Part shown: positions 48,223-57,302 of the stretch, piece by piece
Numbering within the stretch: the stretch's first letter is position 1
Layout of the letters: the number at the start of each line of letters is the position of its first letter
Assembly (NCBI RefSeq): GCF_004403185.1
Contig: NZ_SOHJ01000002.1
Location: forward strand, 186,001 to 250,000
DNA length: 64,000 nucleotides
Source of the DNA: Cryobacterium suzukii
Lineage (GTDB): Bacteria; Actinomycetota; Actinomycetes; Actinomycetales; Microbacteriaceae
Direction: 5' to 3'
Made by a program: the position numbers and the translations under genes
The notes under the pieces: generated by a model
Told to the model about the DNA's origin: nothing
What the model saw: only the letters and a program-made list of their open reading frames with translations
Databases searched by the model: none

Positions 48223-49518
48223 TTACTGGTCGAGTAACGCCGAGATCATCGCGACCGGATGGAGCAGCCGCCAGCCCAGTCCAGGGTCGTTGATGGCCTG
48301 GTCGAGTTTCAAGGCGGCCGAGAGCTTCTCCCCGGCGACGGTGAGCCGCACCTGGCCGATGTTCGCGCCGGTGCGGGCCGTGGCGAAGTCCTCGAGCGTG
48401 ACCGTTGCGGCCTCCGGGCTAGCCGCCTGCCAGGCATAGCGCGTGCGAGAGACGCCGACCACGGCCGAGGCCTCATCACCCCACGCGGATTCAAACGTCG
48501 CGTATGCGTCACCGGCGGCCAGGACAGGTAACGGGCCAACTCCGGCCCGCGCGCTCGCCATGAGGGCGGTCAGATCTGCCGTGAGCGCATCATAGGACGG
48601 TTCGCCAATGTAGGCACCCGAGAACGTGAAGCTTGAGGCGCCGTCACTGATCTCGGCGGTGAATAGAAAACAGACCCCGGCCGCATCCGTGTAGCTACGT
48701 GAAATGCCCGTAATGCCTTCCTCGGGCAGATAAGACGTGGTGTTCTGCACACCGCGGCGGTCCGCCAAAGCGGATGCGGGACTCTGCAGCATGGCCGACA
48801 CGATCGGGTCGCTTGCGGCGAGGCCGGCCAGGCGGGCCAGATCGGTGGCGGTGCCGGCGCTGGCATCGTGCAGCCCGGTCGCGTCGACGACGGCGGAATC
48901 GGCGAGCCCGTTGCGCTCCAGCCAGGCGTTGGCGGCGACCACGTAGGCGTCGACCGACCCGAACGCCCAGCGGGCCACACTATCGGCGTGGTTGTTGCTC
49001 GATCCGAGCAGTAAGCCCTGCAACAACTCGAGTTCGGTCCACTGTTCATCAGCGAACACAGTGACTGATCGGGCACCGGCCTTGTCGTAGTCGAGGTAGC
49101 TCTGAAAATCGGCCGCCGTGAGCGTCACTACCGGGCCGCTCTCGCCGGCCACAATCGGTTTCTCATCAAGAACGACCAGGGCGGTCACGACTTTGGCAAT
49201 GGATGCCATGGGGAGCGCGTCGGCCGTTCCGGCGACCGCGATGGGCTCGGGGACCGCCGTGCCGGTTGAATCCGTGCCGGTGGAGGTCGTACCGGATGCG
49301 TCACTGGTCGTCGCAGCGAGCACGGTGATGGCGCTGGCGCCGTTGGCGGACAGAACTGGGGGAGTGGGCGCTGTGGTTGTCGAGTCAGGGATGACGGTGG
49401 TCGCGGTGACGCGCGGAAGGGGGCCAAGCAAAGTGGCGGGGCCGTAGACGCCGAGGCCGAGGATGACCACCGTTCCGACCAAAATGCCGACGAAACGGCC
49501 GGGACGGAAGGAACTCAT
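48223..49518 (-). CDS. D-alanyl-D-alanine carboxypeptidase-like (S11) exported protein
   Basis: 431 residues. N-terminal membrane anchor (VGILVGTVVILGLGVYGPAT), a Thr/Ser-rich linker, then a penicillin-binding fold with S-x-x-K in MASIAKVVTALVVLDEKP and S-x-N in LLGSSNNHADSVARWAFG. The third motif, normally KTG before YTxAAG, reads ISRSYTDAAGVC, so the KTG Lys is replaced. The usual reaction is trimming the terminal D-Ala of peptidoglycan stems. Activity is therefore uncertain. ATG at 49518 has a -10 TACCCT 6 nt upstream. Confidence 0.88.
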   Translation of the reverse strand: MSSFRPGRFVGILVGTVVILGLGVYGPATLLGPLPRVTATTVIPDSTTTAPTPPVLSANGASAITVLAATTSDASGTTSTGTDSTGTAVPEPIAVAGTADALPMASIAKVVTALVVLDEKPIVAGESGPVVTLTAADFQSYLDYDKAGARSVTVFADEQWTELELLQGLLLGSSNNHADSVARWAFGSVDAYVVAANAWLERNGLADSAVVDATGLHDASAGTATDLARLAGLAASDPIVSAMLQSPASALADRRGVQNTTSYLPEEGITGISRSYTDAAGVCFLFTAEISDGASSFTFSGAYIGEPSYDALTADLTALMASARAGVGPLPVLAAGDAYATFESAWGDEASAVVGVSRTRYAWQAASPEAATVTLEDFATARTGANIGQVRLTVAGEKLSAALKLDQAINDPGLGWRLLHPVAMISALLDQ

Positions 49519-49524
49519 GTCCCA

Positions 49525-49530
49525 AGGGTA
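49525..49530 (-). promoter_or_regulatory. -10 hexamer TACCCT, leaderless start of the S11 gene
   Basis: Minus-strand TACCCT, 6 nt before the ATG at 49518. Confidence 0.45.
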
Positions 49531-49542
49531 GACCGCTGGAGG

Positions 49543-49893
49543 CTAGCCCCAGCCGAGTTCGTGCAGCCTGTCGTCATCTATGCCGTAGAAATGGGCGATT
49601 TCATGAACCAGGGTGATGTGAATTTCATCGTGCAGGTCGTCAAGGGTTTCACAGATCGCCAGCAACGGTTCCCGGTACAGCACAATGCGATCTGGCATCT
49701 CGCCAAAGCCGTACTGACCACGTTCGGTAAGCGCGACCCCGTCATACAGGCCCAGAATGTCGAGGGTGCCATCTTCGGGACGATCTTCGACCACGAAGAT
49801 TACGTTGTCCAGTCCGTCGACCATGTCGTCGGGCAGCAGATCAAGCTCGTCAACCACGAGACGCTCGAATTCGGAGGCGTCGAGTTCTAACAT
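49543..49893 (-). CDS. Zincin-like metallopeptidase family protein
   Basis: 116 residues from ATG 49893 (AGAAG upstream; a GTG 12 codons earlier is possible). FERLVVDELDLLPDDMVDGL is the N-terminal helix; the zinc site is HITLVHEIAHFYGIDDDRLH, an HExxH with an extended His/Asp. This is the minigluzincin-like family, common in actinobacteria. No signal peptide, so a cytosolic function; substrate unknown. Confidence 0.85.
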   Translation of the reverse strand: MLELDASEFERLVVDELDLLPDDMVDGLDNVIFVVEDRPEDGTLDILGLYDGVALTERGQYGFGEMPDRIVLYREPLLAICETLDDLHDEIHITLVHEIAHFYGIDDDRLHELGWG

Positions 49894-49967
49894 GCGGCTT
49901 CTAACATCGCGGCCTGCTTTCACCAACACAGCAATGGCCTAAGGCCGAACTCGCGGTGTTTCATTGG

Positions 49968-50041
49968 GGTGAGTAACGGGGATTGAACCCGCGACCTCCT
50001 GGACCACAACCAGGCGCTCTGCCAACTGAGCTATACCCACC
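49968..50041 (-). tRNA. tRNA-His (GTG)
   Basis: Minus-strand cloverleaf: acceptor GTGGGTA/TACTCAC, D arm GCTCAGTTGGCAGAGC, anticodon arm CCTGG-TTGTGGT-CCAGG with anticodon GTG, T arm GCGGG-TTCAATC-CCCGT. An extra encoded G at 50041 can pair with the discriminator C (49968), the G-1:C73 pair specific to tRNA-His. CCA is not encoded. Confidence 0.97.
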
Positions 50042-50083
50042 ATGCGTCCCACGTCTACAACGCGGGGCAACTCAGCAATCCTA

Positions 50084-50758
50084 TTACACCTCGGAGGCGA
50101 ATAAGTGCACAACTTCGGCGGCGTGCAATTTGGCCTCGTCGCTGGTCGGACCGGGGTCGGCCACGAACACTGTCTGGCGGTAGTAGGCGAGCTCTCGAAT
50201 CGATTCGAGAATGTCGGCGAGGGCGCGGTGGCCGCCGTCCTTGGCTGGGGCGTTGAAATATACCCGCGGGTACCAGCGTCGGGCCAATTCTTTGATCGAC
50301 GACACGTCGACGTTACGGTAGTGCAGCTGATTGTCGAGGCGCGGCATGTAGCGGGTGAGGAAGGCCCGGTCGGTACCGATGGAGTTTCCGGCGAGCGGAG
50401 CCTTCTGCTCGGCCGGGATGAATTTCAACACGTATTCGAGAACCTGAAACTCGGCCTCGGCGGCGCTGACGCCGTTCGGGATCTCGGTGATGAGGCCAGA
50501 GGAGGTGTGCATGTTGCGCACGAAGTCGCCCATGTTCTCGAGGGCCGAGTCGTTGGGCTTGATGATGATGTCTAGCCCGGGATCGAGCACATTGAGGTCG
50601 TAGTCGGTGATAACGACGGCAATCTCGACGAGCTCGTCGCGGTCCAGGTCAAGCCCGGTCATTTCGCAGTCGATCCAGACCAATCGATCGGGACTCTTCG
50701 ACGTCGGGGAGTTTGCGGGGGCGGTCGTCGGTGCTTCACCAGTCGTGCTGTTCGTCAT
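50084..50758 (-). CDS. orn: Oligoribonuclease
   Basis: 224 residues, DEDDh 3'-5' exonuclease that degrades 2-5 nt RNAs and pGp[21 protein letters not shown] carries D and [21 protein letters not shown] the second [21 protein letters not shown] the H and last D. About 25 Thr/Pro/Ser residues precede the core. ATG at 50758 has TAGACT 6 nt upstream. Confidence 0.96.
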   Translation of the reverse strand: MTNSTTGEAPTTAPANSPTSKSPDRLVWIDCEMTGLDLDRDELVEIAVVITDYDLNVLDPGLDIIIKPNDSALENMGDFVRNMHTSSGLITEIPNGVSAAEAEFQVLEYVLKFIPAEQKAPLAGNSIGTDRAFLTRYMPRLDNQLHYRNVDVSSIKELARRWYPRVYFNAPAKDGGHRALADILESIRELAYYRQTVFVADPGPTSDEAKLHAAEVVHLFASEV

Positions 50759-50764
50759 GCCCCG

Positions 50765-50770
50765 AGTCTA
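50765..50770 (-). promoter_or_regulatory. -10 hexamer TAGACT, leaderless start of orn
   Basis: Minus-strand TAGACT, 6 nt before the ATG at 50758. Confidence 0.45.
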
Positions 50771-50839
50771 CCGGTGGCCTGCGACACGGCCTGTAAACTT
50801 GGACGCTACCGAACTCAACGCGCGACCTGCGAGGCCCTG

Positions 50840-51100
50840 ATGGAATTCACACTGTATTCGTCGTCATTCTGCGAACCGTGCATGCAAACGCGGGCGGTGC
50901 TCGCCGAAGCGAAACGACTGGTTCCCGGTGCGACCGTGCGCGAAATCGATGTCGCCGGTGAGCCGGAGCAAGCCGAGGCGCTGCTCATTCGCAACACTCC
51001 CACGGTCATCATCACCAATGGCGCCGGCACCGAGGTCTTTCGTGCAGCCGGCGTTCCGACCCTGTCCCAGGTTCTCGTCGCCGCAGCCAAAGCACTCTGA
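50840..51100 (+). CDS. Glutaredoxin/thioredoxin-like small redox protein
   Basis: 86 residues. EFTLYSSSFCEPCMQTRAVL has a CxxC (CEPC) after the first strand; TPTVIITNGAGTEVFRAAGV contains the cis-Pro. Size fits glutaredoxin-like or minimal thioredoxins. GAGG precedes the ATG; TAAACT at about 50791 is a possible -10. Divergent from orn, convergent with the GntR regulator. Confidence 0.85.
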   Translation: MEFTLYSSSFCEPCMQTRAVLAEAKRLVPGATVREIDVAGEPEQAEALLIRNTPTVIITNGAGTEVFRAAGVPTLSQVLVAAAKAL

Positions 51101-51107
51101 GCGGGCT

Positions 51108-51875
51108 CTACACCGGGGCTTCGTACGCAACGTTGCCGAGTGCTGCCCGGCTCTCCGGCGAAATGATGTCGCCGTAGTATTCGATGACGAAGGACCGGGC
51201 CAGTCGTCCGGCGGTCGCTCCGTCTCCCGCCGAGATCGCGGCCAGAATCTCACGATCGTGGGCAAGCGAGAGTTCCATCCTGGCCTGGGAGTCGGGTGCT
51301 CGATCGAGTTCGTCGCTGACCATGTCGATGAGGGCGCCGCGGGTGGCCTCCCCGCAGATCTGCAGGAGCTGATTCTGGCTGGCCGCCCACACGCTTACGT
51401 GGAAGGCGACATCCGCTTGGCTGAACGCGACCGGTCCGTGGGCCACTTCCGCCTGCATCGCGTCGATGGCCGAACACATCTCGTTGAGCTGCACCTCGGT
51501 GCGGCGTTGGGCAGCCAGGGTGCAGGCGGCGCCTTCGAGCATGATGCGAAACTCTACGAGTTCCGACAGGGCGATGGTTTCCAGGCGTACCAAACGGTTG
51601 ACCGTTTTCGCCAGGATGGCCGGCGAGGCCTGCAGAACCTCGGGCCCGCGCGGGTCGCCGGGGCGCGAGCGTACCAGCCCGGTGCTTTCGAGAACGCGCA
51701 AGGCCTCACGAATGGTCGACCGGCTCACTTCGAAAGTCAGCATCAACTCGCGCTCGCTGGGCAGGCGGTCGCCGGGACGCAGCTCCCGTCTGCTGATGGC
51801 GCCCTCGATCTGCTCGACGACGCGTTCGTAGGCCTTGACTGTTTTGACGGCGGTAAATGCGGCTGTGTGGGTCAT
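51108..51875 (-). CDS. GntR-family regulator, FadR subfamily
   Basis: 255 residues. Winged HTH at about 18-85: IEGAISRRELRPGDRLPSER and FEVSRSTIREALRVLESTGL; C-terminal all-helical FadR/FCD ligand domain (LSELVEFRIMLEGAACTLAA; FHVSVWAASQNQLLQICGEA; LAHDREILAAISAGDGATAG) with His and Asp residues typical of the metal-binding FCD pocket. ATG at 51875 has GAGGGAG, so the longer frame is rejected. It is divergent from the ABC transporter operon; TGGTCTGACCA in the shared gap and again at 61046 is the likely operator. FCD regulators usually bind a carboxylic acid effector. Confidence 0.92.
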   Translation of the reverse strand: MTHTAAFTAVKTVKAYERVVEQIEGAISRRELRPGDRLPSERELMLTFEVSRSTIREALRVLESTGLVRSRPGDPRGPEVLQASPAILAKTVNRLVRLETIALSELVEFRIMLEGAACTLAAQRRTEVQLNEMCSAIDAMQAEVAHGPVAFSQADVAFHVSVWAASQNQLLQICGEATRGALIDMVSDELDRAPDSQARMELSLAHDREILAAISAGDGATAGRLARSFVIEYYGDIISPESRAALGNVAYEAPV

Positions 51876-51971
51876 CTGCACTCCCTCGAGGTTGCGACCC
51901 AGTGTCAATATCGGGGTCGATCTTGACGATCTGAGATCAACATGTAAAGCTGACTTTGGTACAGAGTGTAC

Positions 51972-51982
51972 TGGTCTGACCA
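51972..51982. promoter_or_regulatory. FadR-type GntR operator TGGTCTGACCA (site 1)
   Basis: Matches the FadR-subfamily consensus TNGTNNNACNA exactly and lies between the regulator gene and the binding-protein gene. The same core, in a longer palindrome, is found at 61042-61058. Confidence 0.75.
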
Positions 51983-52080
51983 TGTGTGTCACCGGTATGG
52001 ACAGTAGATTTCCGCAGTATTTCTCGCATTATTTCCGGCCGACCTGCGTTAGGCCAGCCGAACCAGAGGGGCACGTTCTA

Positions 52081-53592
52081 ATGAGGGCACACACCCGGCG
52101 AAGCATGTTCGCCAGCATTGCCACGATCATGGTCGCGTCCATGGCGCTGGTCGGTTGTTCCAGCGGGTCGACGACCGCCGAGGGGGAGCCGGACACGTCG
52201 TTGACCGTTGGTCTGCTGGCCACTCCCGGCAACCTCGACTACACCACCACCGCCGGTGCGGCCATTCCGCAGGCCCTCCTCTACAACGTCTACGAGGGGC
52301 TGGTGAAACTCGACAACGACGGAACCATCATTCCCCTGCTCGCCGAGTCGTGGACGGTCAGCGACGACGGGTTGGTCTATGACTTTCTGCTGCACGACGG
52401 CGTGACCTTCTCCGACGGTTCGCCGTTCACAGCGGAGAGCGTCAAGTTCAGCCTCGAACGTGTCAAGGACAACTGGACCGCCAACGGACCCGCGTACCTC
52501 GACCCGATCGCCAGCATTGAGGTGGTCAGCGATACCGAGGCGCGCATCATCCTGTCGAAGCCGAGCAACAGCTGGCTGTTCAACATGAGCGGTCCGGTCG
52601 GCACCATGTTCACCGAATCAGCCCTGGCCGACCTCGCCACCGCTCCGGTCGGTACCGGGCCGTACACGGTCAGCTCGTTCAAAACCGGTGACAGCCTCGT
52701 ACTCGCCGCCAACGCCGACTATTGGGGCGAGGTCCCGTACATGACCGACGTGACGCTGCGCTATTTCACCGACGCGACCGCGCAGACCAACGCGCTGCTG
52801 AGCGGCGACATCAACCTCATCTCGGGCATTTCCCAGTTCCAGCTGGTCGACCAGTTCAAGTCCAACACCGACTTCCAGGTGCTCGAAGGCGCCAGTACCG
52901 GTGAGGTCACGCTGTCGATGAACAATGCCAGCGATGCTTTCAGCGACGTTCGAGTGCGGCAGGCGGTCATGTACGCCATCGACCGCCAGGCGGTCATGGA
53001 CACGGCGAACAGCGGCTACGGTCTGCTGATCGGTTCCATGGTGCCGCCGACCGACCCCTGGTACGACGAGAGCCTGGCCGATCTCTACCCGTACGACCCC
53101 GACCAGGCCACCGAACTCCTGGCCGAGGCCGGAGTCAGTGATCTGACCGTCGCCTTCAAGATTCCCAACCTGCCCTACGCCGTGGCTGGCGCCCAGGTGG
53201 TCAAGGATCAGCTCGCCAAGGTGGGCATCACCGCCGACGTGACGGTGCTCGAATTTCCGGCGGTCTGGCTCGACGACGTCTTCTCCAGCCACGACTACGA
53301 CATGTCGCTCATCATGCACAGCGAGCCGCGCGACGTGAACGCCTTCGCCGCCCCCACCTACTACGCGGGCTACGACTCGCCCGCGGTGATGGCCAAATTC
53401 GCCGAAGCGGATGCCGCCGACGCGACCACCTACGTCGAACTGATGAAGGAGGCCACGACGACCATGGCCGAGGAAGCCGCCGCCGACTGGCTCTACCTGC
53501 AGCCGGCCATCTCCCTCGCCGACGCCGATCTGCTCGGGGTTCCGAAGAACACACCGAGCCTCGCCCTGGATCTGTCGACCATCGCACGATAG
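52081..53592 (+). CDS. ABC transporter substrate-binding lipoprotein, family 5 (peptide/nickel type)
   Basis: 503 residues. Lipoprotein signal MRAHTRRSMFASIATIMV ... SMALVGCSSGS with the lipid-bearing Cys in VGC. The body has the SBP_bac_5 layout: YEGLVKLDNDGTIIPLLAES, VSDDGLVYDFLLHDGVTFSD, FSLERVKDNWTANGPAYLDP, VGTGPYTVSSFKTGDSLVLA and VRQAVMYAIDRQAVM. It captures a solute outside the membrane. ATG at 52081 follows AGAGGGG. First gene of a five-gene operon; other family members bind peptides, opines, nickel or glycosides. Confidence 0.94.
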   Translation: MRAHTRRSMFASIATIMVASMALVGCSSGSTTAEGEPDTSLTVGLLATPGNLDYTTTAGAAIPQALLYNVYEGLVKLDNDGTIIPLLAESWTVSDDGLVYDFLLHDGVTFSDGSPFTAESVKFSLERVKDNWTANGPAYLDPIASIEVVSDTEARIILSKPSNSWLFNMSGPVGTMFTESALADLATAPVGTGPYTVSSFKTGDSLVLAANADYWGEVPYMTDVTLRYFTDATAQTNALLSGDINLISGISQFQLVDQFKSNTDFQVLEGASTGEVTLSMNNASDAFSDVRVRQAVMYAIDRQAVMDTANSGYGLLIGSMVPPTDPWYDESLADLYPYDPDQATELLAEAGVSDLTVAFKIPNLPYAVAGAQVVKDQLAKVGITADVTVLEFPAVWLDDVFSSHDYDMSLIMHSEPRDVNAFAAPTYYAGYDSPAVMAKFAEADAADATTYVELMKEATTTMAEEAAADWLYLQPAISLADADLLGVPKNTPSLALDLSTIAR

Positions 53593-53635
53593 GGCTCGTT
53601 GCAGCCGGTACGCGTACGGTGGTTGTTCGAGCGCA

Positions 53636-53664
53636 TGGTCCGACACTTGTTCAGTGTCTGGCCA
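53636..53664 (+). repeat. Imperfect stem-loop between binding protein and permease
   Basis: TGGTCCGACAC-ttgttca-GTGTCTGGCCA, 9 of 11 positions pair. In binding-protein operons such hairpins often protect the upstream mRNA and raise binding-protein yield. One arm also resembles the TGGTCTGACCA operator. Confidence 0.5.
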
Positions 53665-53694
53665 ACCGTGAATTAGTCAGAGGAAAGTCCCGTT

Positions 53695-54642
53695 ATGGTT
53701 CTTGTGGTTCTGCGTCGCATGGGCGTGTTTGCCACCACGGTCGTCGTGGCCTCAATCGTGACATTCCTGATGCTGTCTATTTTGCCCGGCAACGCCGCAC
53801 GGATCGCCTTGGGCGTGCAGGCGACCGAAGCGGATGTCGCCGCGCAGGCCACGGCCATGGGACTCGACCGCCCCGCGGTCGTGCGCTACCTGGACTGGTT
53901 TGGGCGCGTGCTCATCGGCGATTTCGGTACCTCCACCGTGAGCCGCCAGGCGATCGGCCCCGAAATAACGGATGCCCTCGGCATCACGGTGATCCTCGTG
54001 CTCACCAGCGTCGTGCTGGCTCTGCTCTTCGCGATTCCGTTCGGAATCCTGACCGCGGTCAGGCAGCGAAAGCCCGACGGCGCCATCCTGTCTGGCATCA
54101 GCCAGATCGGCGTGGCCGTACCCGGATTTTTGGCCGGGATGCTGCTCGTCACGGTCTTCGCCGTGACGTTCCGCTGGCTTCCGGCGGGCGGCTGGGTCGA
54201 CCCGGGCGAGAACTTCAAAGAATTCCTTGAACACCTGATTCTGCCCGCGATCGCCCTTGGCAGCGTGCAGGGCGCCGTGCTCAGCCGGTATGTGCGCTCC
54301 TCGGTGTTGGAAGTCATGCGGGAAGACTTCATCCGCACCGCACGGGCCAAGGGCCTCGGCGCCGGGCGGGCCCTGTTCCGGCACGGACTGCGCAACGCCG
54401 CCGTGCCGGTGATGACCGTGCTGGGCCTGCAAATCGCCACCCTGCTGGTCGGCGCCGTCGTGATCGAGCGGGTCTTCAGCATTCCCGGCCTCGGCAGTCT
54501 GCTGCTCGACAAGGTGGCCCTGCGTGACCTCCCGGCCGTGCAGGGCATCGTGCTCGTGCTCGTCGTATTCGTGCTGGCCCTGAACTTTCTGGTCGACCTC
54601 GCCTTCACGCTGATCGACCCCCGACTCCGGAGCGCCGCATGA
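53695..54642 (+). CDS. ABC transporter permease, DppB type
   Basis: 315 residues with six membrane segments. N-terminal VVLRRMGVFATTVVVASIVT, LDWFGRVLIGDFGTSTVSRQ, the EAA loop VLEVMREDFIRTARAKGLGA and C-terminal VLALNFLVDLAFTLIDPRLR are the DppB pattern. AGAGGAAAG precedes the ATG. Its end overlaps the next permease (ATGA). Confidence 0.94.
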   Translation: MVLVVLRRMGVFATTVVVASIVTFLMLSILPGNAARIALGVQATEADVAAQATAMGLDRPAVVRYLDWFGRVLIGDFGTSTVSRQAIGPEITDALGITVILVLTSVVLALLFAIPFGILTAVRQRKPDGAILSGISQIGVAVPGFLAGMLLVTVFAVTFRWLPAGGWVDPGENFKEFLEHLILPAIALGSVQGAVLSRYVRSSVLEVMREDFIRTARAKGLGAGRALFRHGLRNAAVPVMTVLGLQIATLLVGAVVIERVFSIPGLGSLLLDKVALRDLPAVQGIVLVLVVFVLALNFLVDLAFTLIDPRLRSAA

Positions 54643-55499
54643 CCGCGATCAAATCCGAGACCGTGACCCGCCGTCCGGCCGGTCACGGCGGCGGCGCCAC
54701 GCTCTGGGCCGGCCTCGTGCTCATCGGCCTCGTGCTGTTGGCGGCCGTCGTGTCCGTGTTCTGGACACCGTTCGACCCGGAAGGGGTCTTCTCGGATTCC
54801 ATCCTTCTGCCGCCTGGCGCGGAACATCTGCTCGGCACCGATAGTTTCGGGCGTGATGTGTTCAGTTCCATCCTGCGCGGTGCCCAGATCTCACTGCTCG
54901 TTGGCACCGTCGCGGTCGGGATCGCCGCGGTTCTCGGCGTGCCGTTCGGCATCGTGGCCGGCATGAATCCGGGCCGTCTCGACCAGTTCATGATGCGCGG
55001 CAACGACATCTCCCTCGCCTTTCCCGCCCTGCTGCTCGCGATCATTTTCGGTGCCATCTTCGGCGCGGGCACGGTCACGGCCATGGTCGCGCTCGGTATC
55101 GGCACGGCACCCGCGTTCGCCCTCATCGCCCGCAGCGGCACCATGCAAATCATGAGCCGCGAATACCTGCAGGCGGCTCGCGCCTCGGGCAAGAGCGGCC
55201 TCTTTATCGGCCTGCGGCACGTGCTGCCCAACATCAGTGGCATGCTCATCGTGCAGGCCTCGGTGTCGTTCGGCATCGCGGTGCTCGCCGAGGCCGCACT
55301 GTCCTATCTGGGACTTGGAACACCGCCACCCACACCGTCCTGGGGGCGCATGCTGCAGGACGCCCAGGGCTACCTGTTCATCGAGCCGCTGCTCATCGTC
55401 TGGCCGGGAATCGCCATCGCCGTCGCGGTACTCGGTTTCAACCTGCTCGGTGATGGCCTCCGCGATCGCTTCGACCCCAGAATGCAGGTGAATCGATGA
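54639..55499 (+). CDS. ABC transporter permease, DppC type
   Basis: 286 residues. N-terminal anchor, then LLGTDSFGRDVFSSILRGAQ, DISLAFPALLLAIIFGAIFG, EAA loop MSREYLQAARASGKSGLFIG and YLGLGTPPPTPSWGRMLQDA, all DppC marks, ending NLLGDGLRDRFDPR. It pairs with the DppB-type subunit as the membrane channel. Stop overlaps the ATPase start (ATGA). Confidence 0.94.
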   Translation: MTAIKSETVTRRPAGHGGGATLWAGLVLIGLVLLAAVVSVFWTPFDPEGVFSDSILLPPGAEHLLGTDSFGRDVFSSILRGAQISLLVGTVAVGIAAVLGVPFGIVAGMNPGRLDQFMMRGNDISLAFPALLLAIIFGAIFGAGTVTAMVALGIGTAPAFALIARSGTMQIMSREYLQAARASGKSGLFIGLRHVLPNISGMLIVQASVSFGIAVLAEAALSYLGLGTPPPTPSWGRMLQDAQGYLFIEPLLIVWPGIAIAVAVLGFNLLGDGLRDRFDPRMQVNR

Positions 55500-57268
55500 C
55501 CGAGAAGCCCACCCTCAGCGTGAAAGACCTGCGGGTCGGTTCCCCCTTCACCGAGCTGCTGCACGGCATCAGCTTCGACATCGCCGCCGGCGAACGGGTC
55601 GGCCTGATCGGGGAATCCGGGTCGGGAAAATCGCTCACCGCGACCTCCGTGATGGGACTGCTGCCGGAGACCCTCACGGCCACCGGCACCGTGAGCCTCA
55701 ACGGAGCTGACGCTGACCTGCTCACTGCCGGTGAACGTCGCCTCAACCAGCTGCGCGGCAACACCATGGCGATGGTGTTCCAGGAGCCGATGACCGCCCT
55801 GAACCCGCTCATGCGGGTCGGAGCGCAGGTGGCCGAGATCATGACCGTGCACCACCCTGACCGCGGACGGCGGCAGGCTCGTCAACGCGCCGTCGAACTG
55901 CTGGCCCAGGTAAAACTGCCGAACCCCGCTGAGACGGCCCTGGCGTTTCCGCACCAGCTTTCCGGCGGGCAACGCCAGCGCGTCATGCTCGCGATGGCCA
56001 TGGCCAACGACCCGCAGCTGCTGCTCTGCGACGAACCCACCACGGCCCTCGACGTCACCGTGCAGGCCGAGGTACTCAAACTCATCGGCAACCTGGTCAC
56101 CGACCGCGGCACCGCGCTGCTGCTGATCACGCACGACATCGCGGTGGTCGCCGAGGTGTGCCAACGGGTGCTCGTCATGTATCAGGGCGACATCGTTGAA
56201 GACGGACCGGTCGGTCGCGTGTTGACCGCGCCGCAGCATCCGTATACCCAGAAACTCATCGCGGCCTCCGATCTCTCCTCGGTCGACGACCGTGGCCGGC
56301 TGCACACCATGTCGATGCCCGTCATCAGCACCCCGGGCGCGGCACAATCCTCGCCCGGCCCGATTCAAGCGGATGCCGCAGCAGCGCTGACGGTGCCGCC
56401 GCACCGCGCCGCCCACCAGCGCCTCGAACCCGACGGCCCACCGGTCATCTTCAACGAGGCCACCGGGGCACCCGCCATCTCGGTGCGCGGCCTCAGCCGG
56501 CAGTATCGGCGGCGCGGCGGCGGACTGTTCGCCCCGGCCCCGATCGTGCACGGACTGCGGGAGGTGTCGTTCGACGTGGCCGAGGGTCAGCGGTTCGGCA
56601 TCGTGGGCGAGTCCGGCTCCGGCAAATCCACCCTCATGCGCATCCTCTGCGCCCTCGACCAGCCTTCCAGCGGCACGGTCAACGTGCTCGGCCAGTCCAT
56701 CGATGGTGCCTCGGAACGGCAACTGCGCAACTTTCGCAGCCAGGTGCAGATCGTCTTCCAGGACCCGATGGGGTCGCTGGATCCGCGCATGAGAGTGCGC
56801 GATATCGTCGCCGAACCCCTGCGCCAGGTCAGCCGTGCCGAGGCCCTGGCCCGGGTCGAAGCCCAGCTCGCCGCGGTCGGGCTCGACGCCGACGTGATGC
56901 ACCGGCATCCGCACCAGTTCTCCGGCGGCCAACGCCAGCGCATCTCCATTGCACGAGCGCTCATCACGCGGCCGCGCGTGCTCGTGGCGGACGAAGCGGT
57001 CAGCGCCCTCGACGTGTCGGTGCGGGCCCAGGTGCTCAACCTGCTCGCCGATCTGGTCGACGAATACCAGCTCACCCTCGTGTTCGTCTCCCACGACCTC
57101 GGCGTCATCCGTCACCTCTGCGACACCGTCGCCGTCATCTCCGACGGACGCATCGTCGAGTGCGGGCCCACCGCCAGCGTCTACGACCGCCCCCTGCACC
57201 CGTACACGCAGCAACTGGTCAGCGCGACACCGTCGATGCACGAGCTCGCCCGACGCGTCACCTCCTAA
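55496..57268 (+). CDS. Fused double ATPase (DppD-DppF) of the ABC transporter
   Basis: 590 residues, two oligopeptide-type ATPase domains in one chain. Domain 1: GLIGESGSGKSLTATSVMG, FQEPMTALNPLMRVG, LSGGQRQRVMLAMAMAN, LLLCDEPTTALD. Domain 2: GIVGESGSGKSTLMRILCAL, FQDPMGSLDPRMRVR, FSGGQRQRISIARALIT, VLVADEAVSALD. Both Walker sets are intact. The linker (about 275-320) is Pro/Ala-rich. Most Dpp/Opp systems have two genes; the fusion guarantees a 1:1 heterodimer. Confidence 0.94.
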   Translation: MTEKPTLSVKDLRVGSPFTELLHGISFDIAAGERVGLIGESGSGKSLTATSVMGLLPETLTATGTVSLNGADADLLTAGERRLNQLRGNTMAMVFQEPMTALNPLMRVGAQVAEIMTVHHPDRGRRQARQRAVELLAQVKLPNPAETALAFPHQLSGGQRQRVMLAMAMANDPQLLLCDEPTTALDVTVQAEVLKLIGNLVTDRGTALLLITHDIAVVAEVCQRVLVMYQGDIVEDGPVGRVLTAPQHPYTQKLIAASDLSSVDDRGRLHTMSMPVISTPGAAQSSPGPIQADAAAALTVPPHRAAHQRLEPDGPPVIFNEATGAPAISVRGLSRQYRRRGGGLFAPAPIVHGLREVSFDVAEGQRFGIVGESGSGKSTLMRILCALDQPSSGTVNVLGQSIDGASERQLRNFRSQVQIVFQDPMGSLDPRMRVRDIVAEPLRQVSRAEALARVEAQLAAVGLDADVMHRHPHQFSGGQRQRISIARALITRPRVLVADEAVSALDVSVRAQVLNLLADLVDEYQLTLVFVSHDLGVIRHLCDTVAVISDGRIVECGPTASVYDRPLHPYTQQLVSATPSMHELARRVTS

Positions 57269-57302
57269 AATCCGCACCACCTGACCCATTGGAAGAGGCA
57301 CC

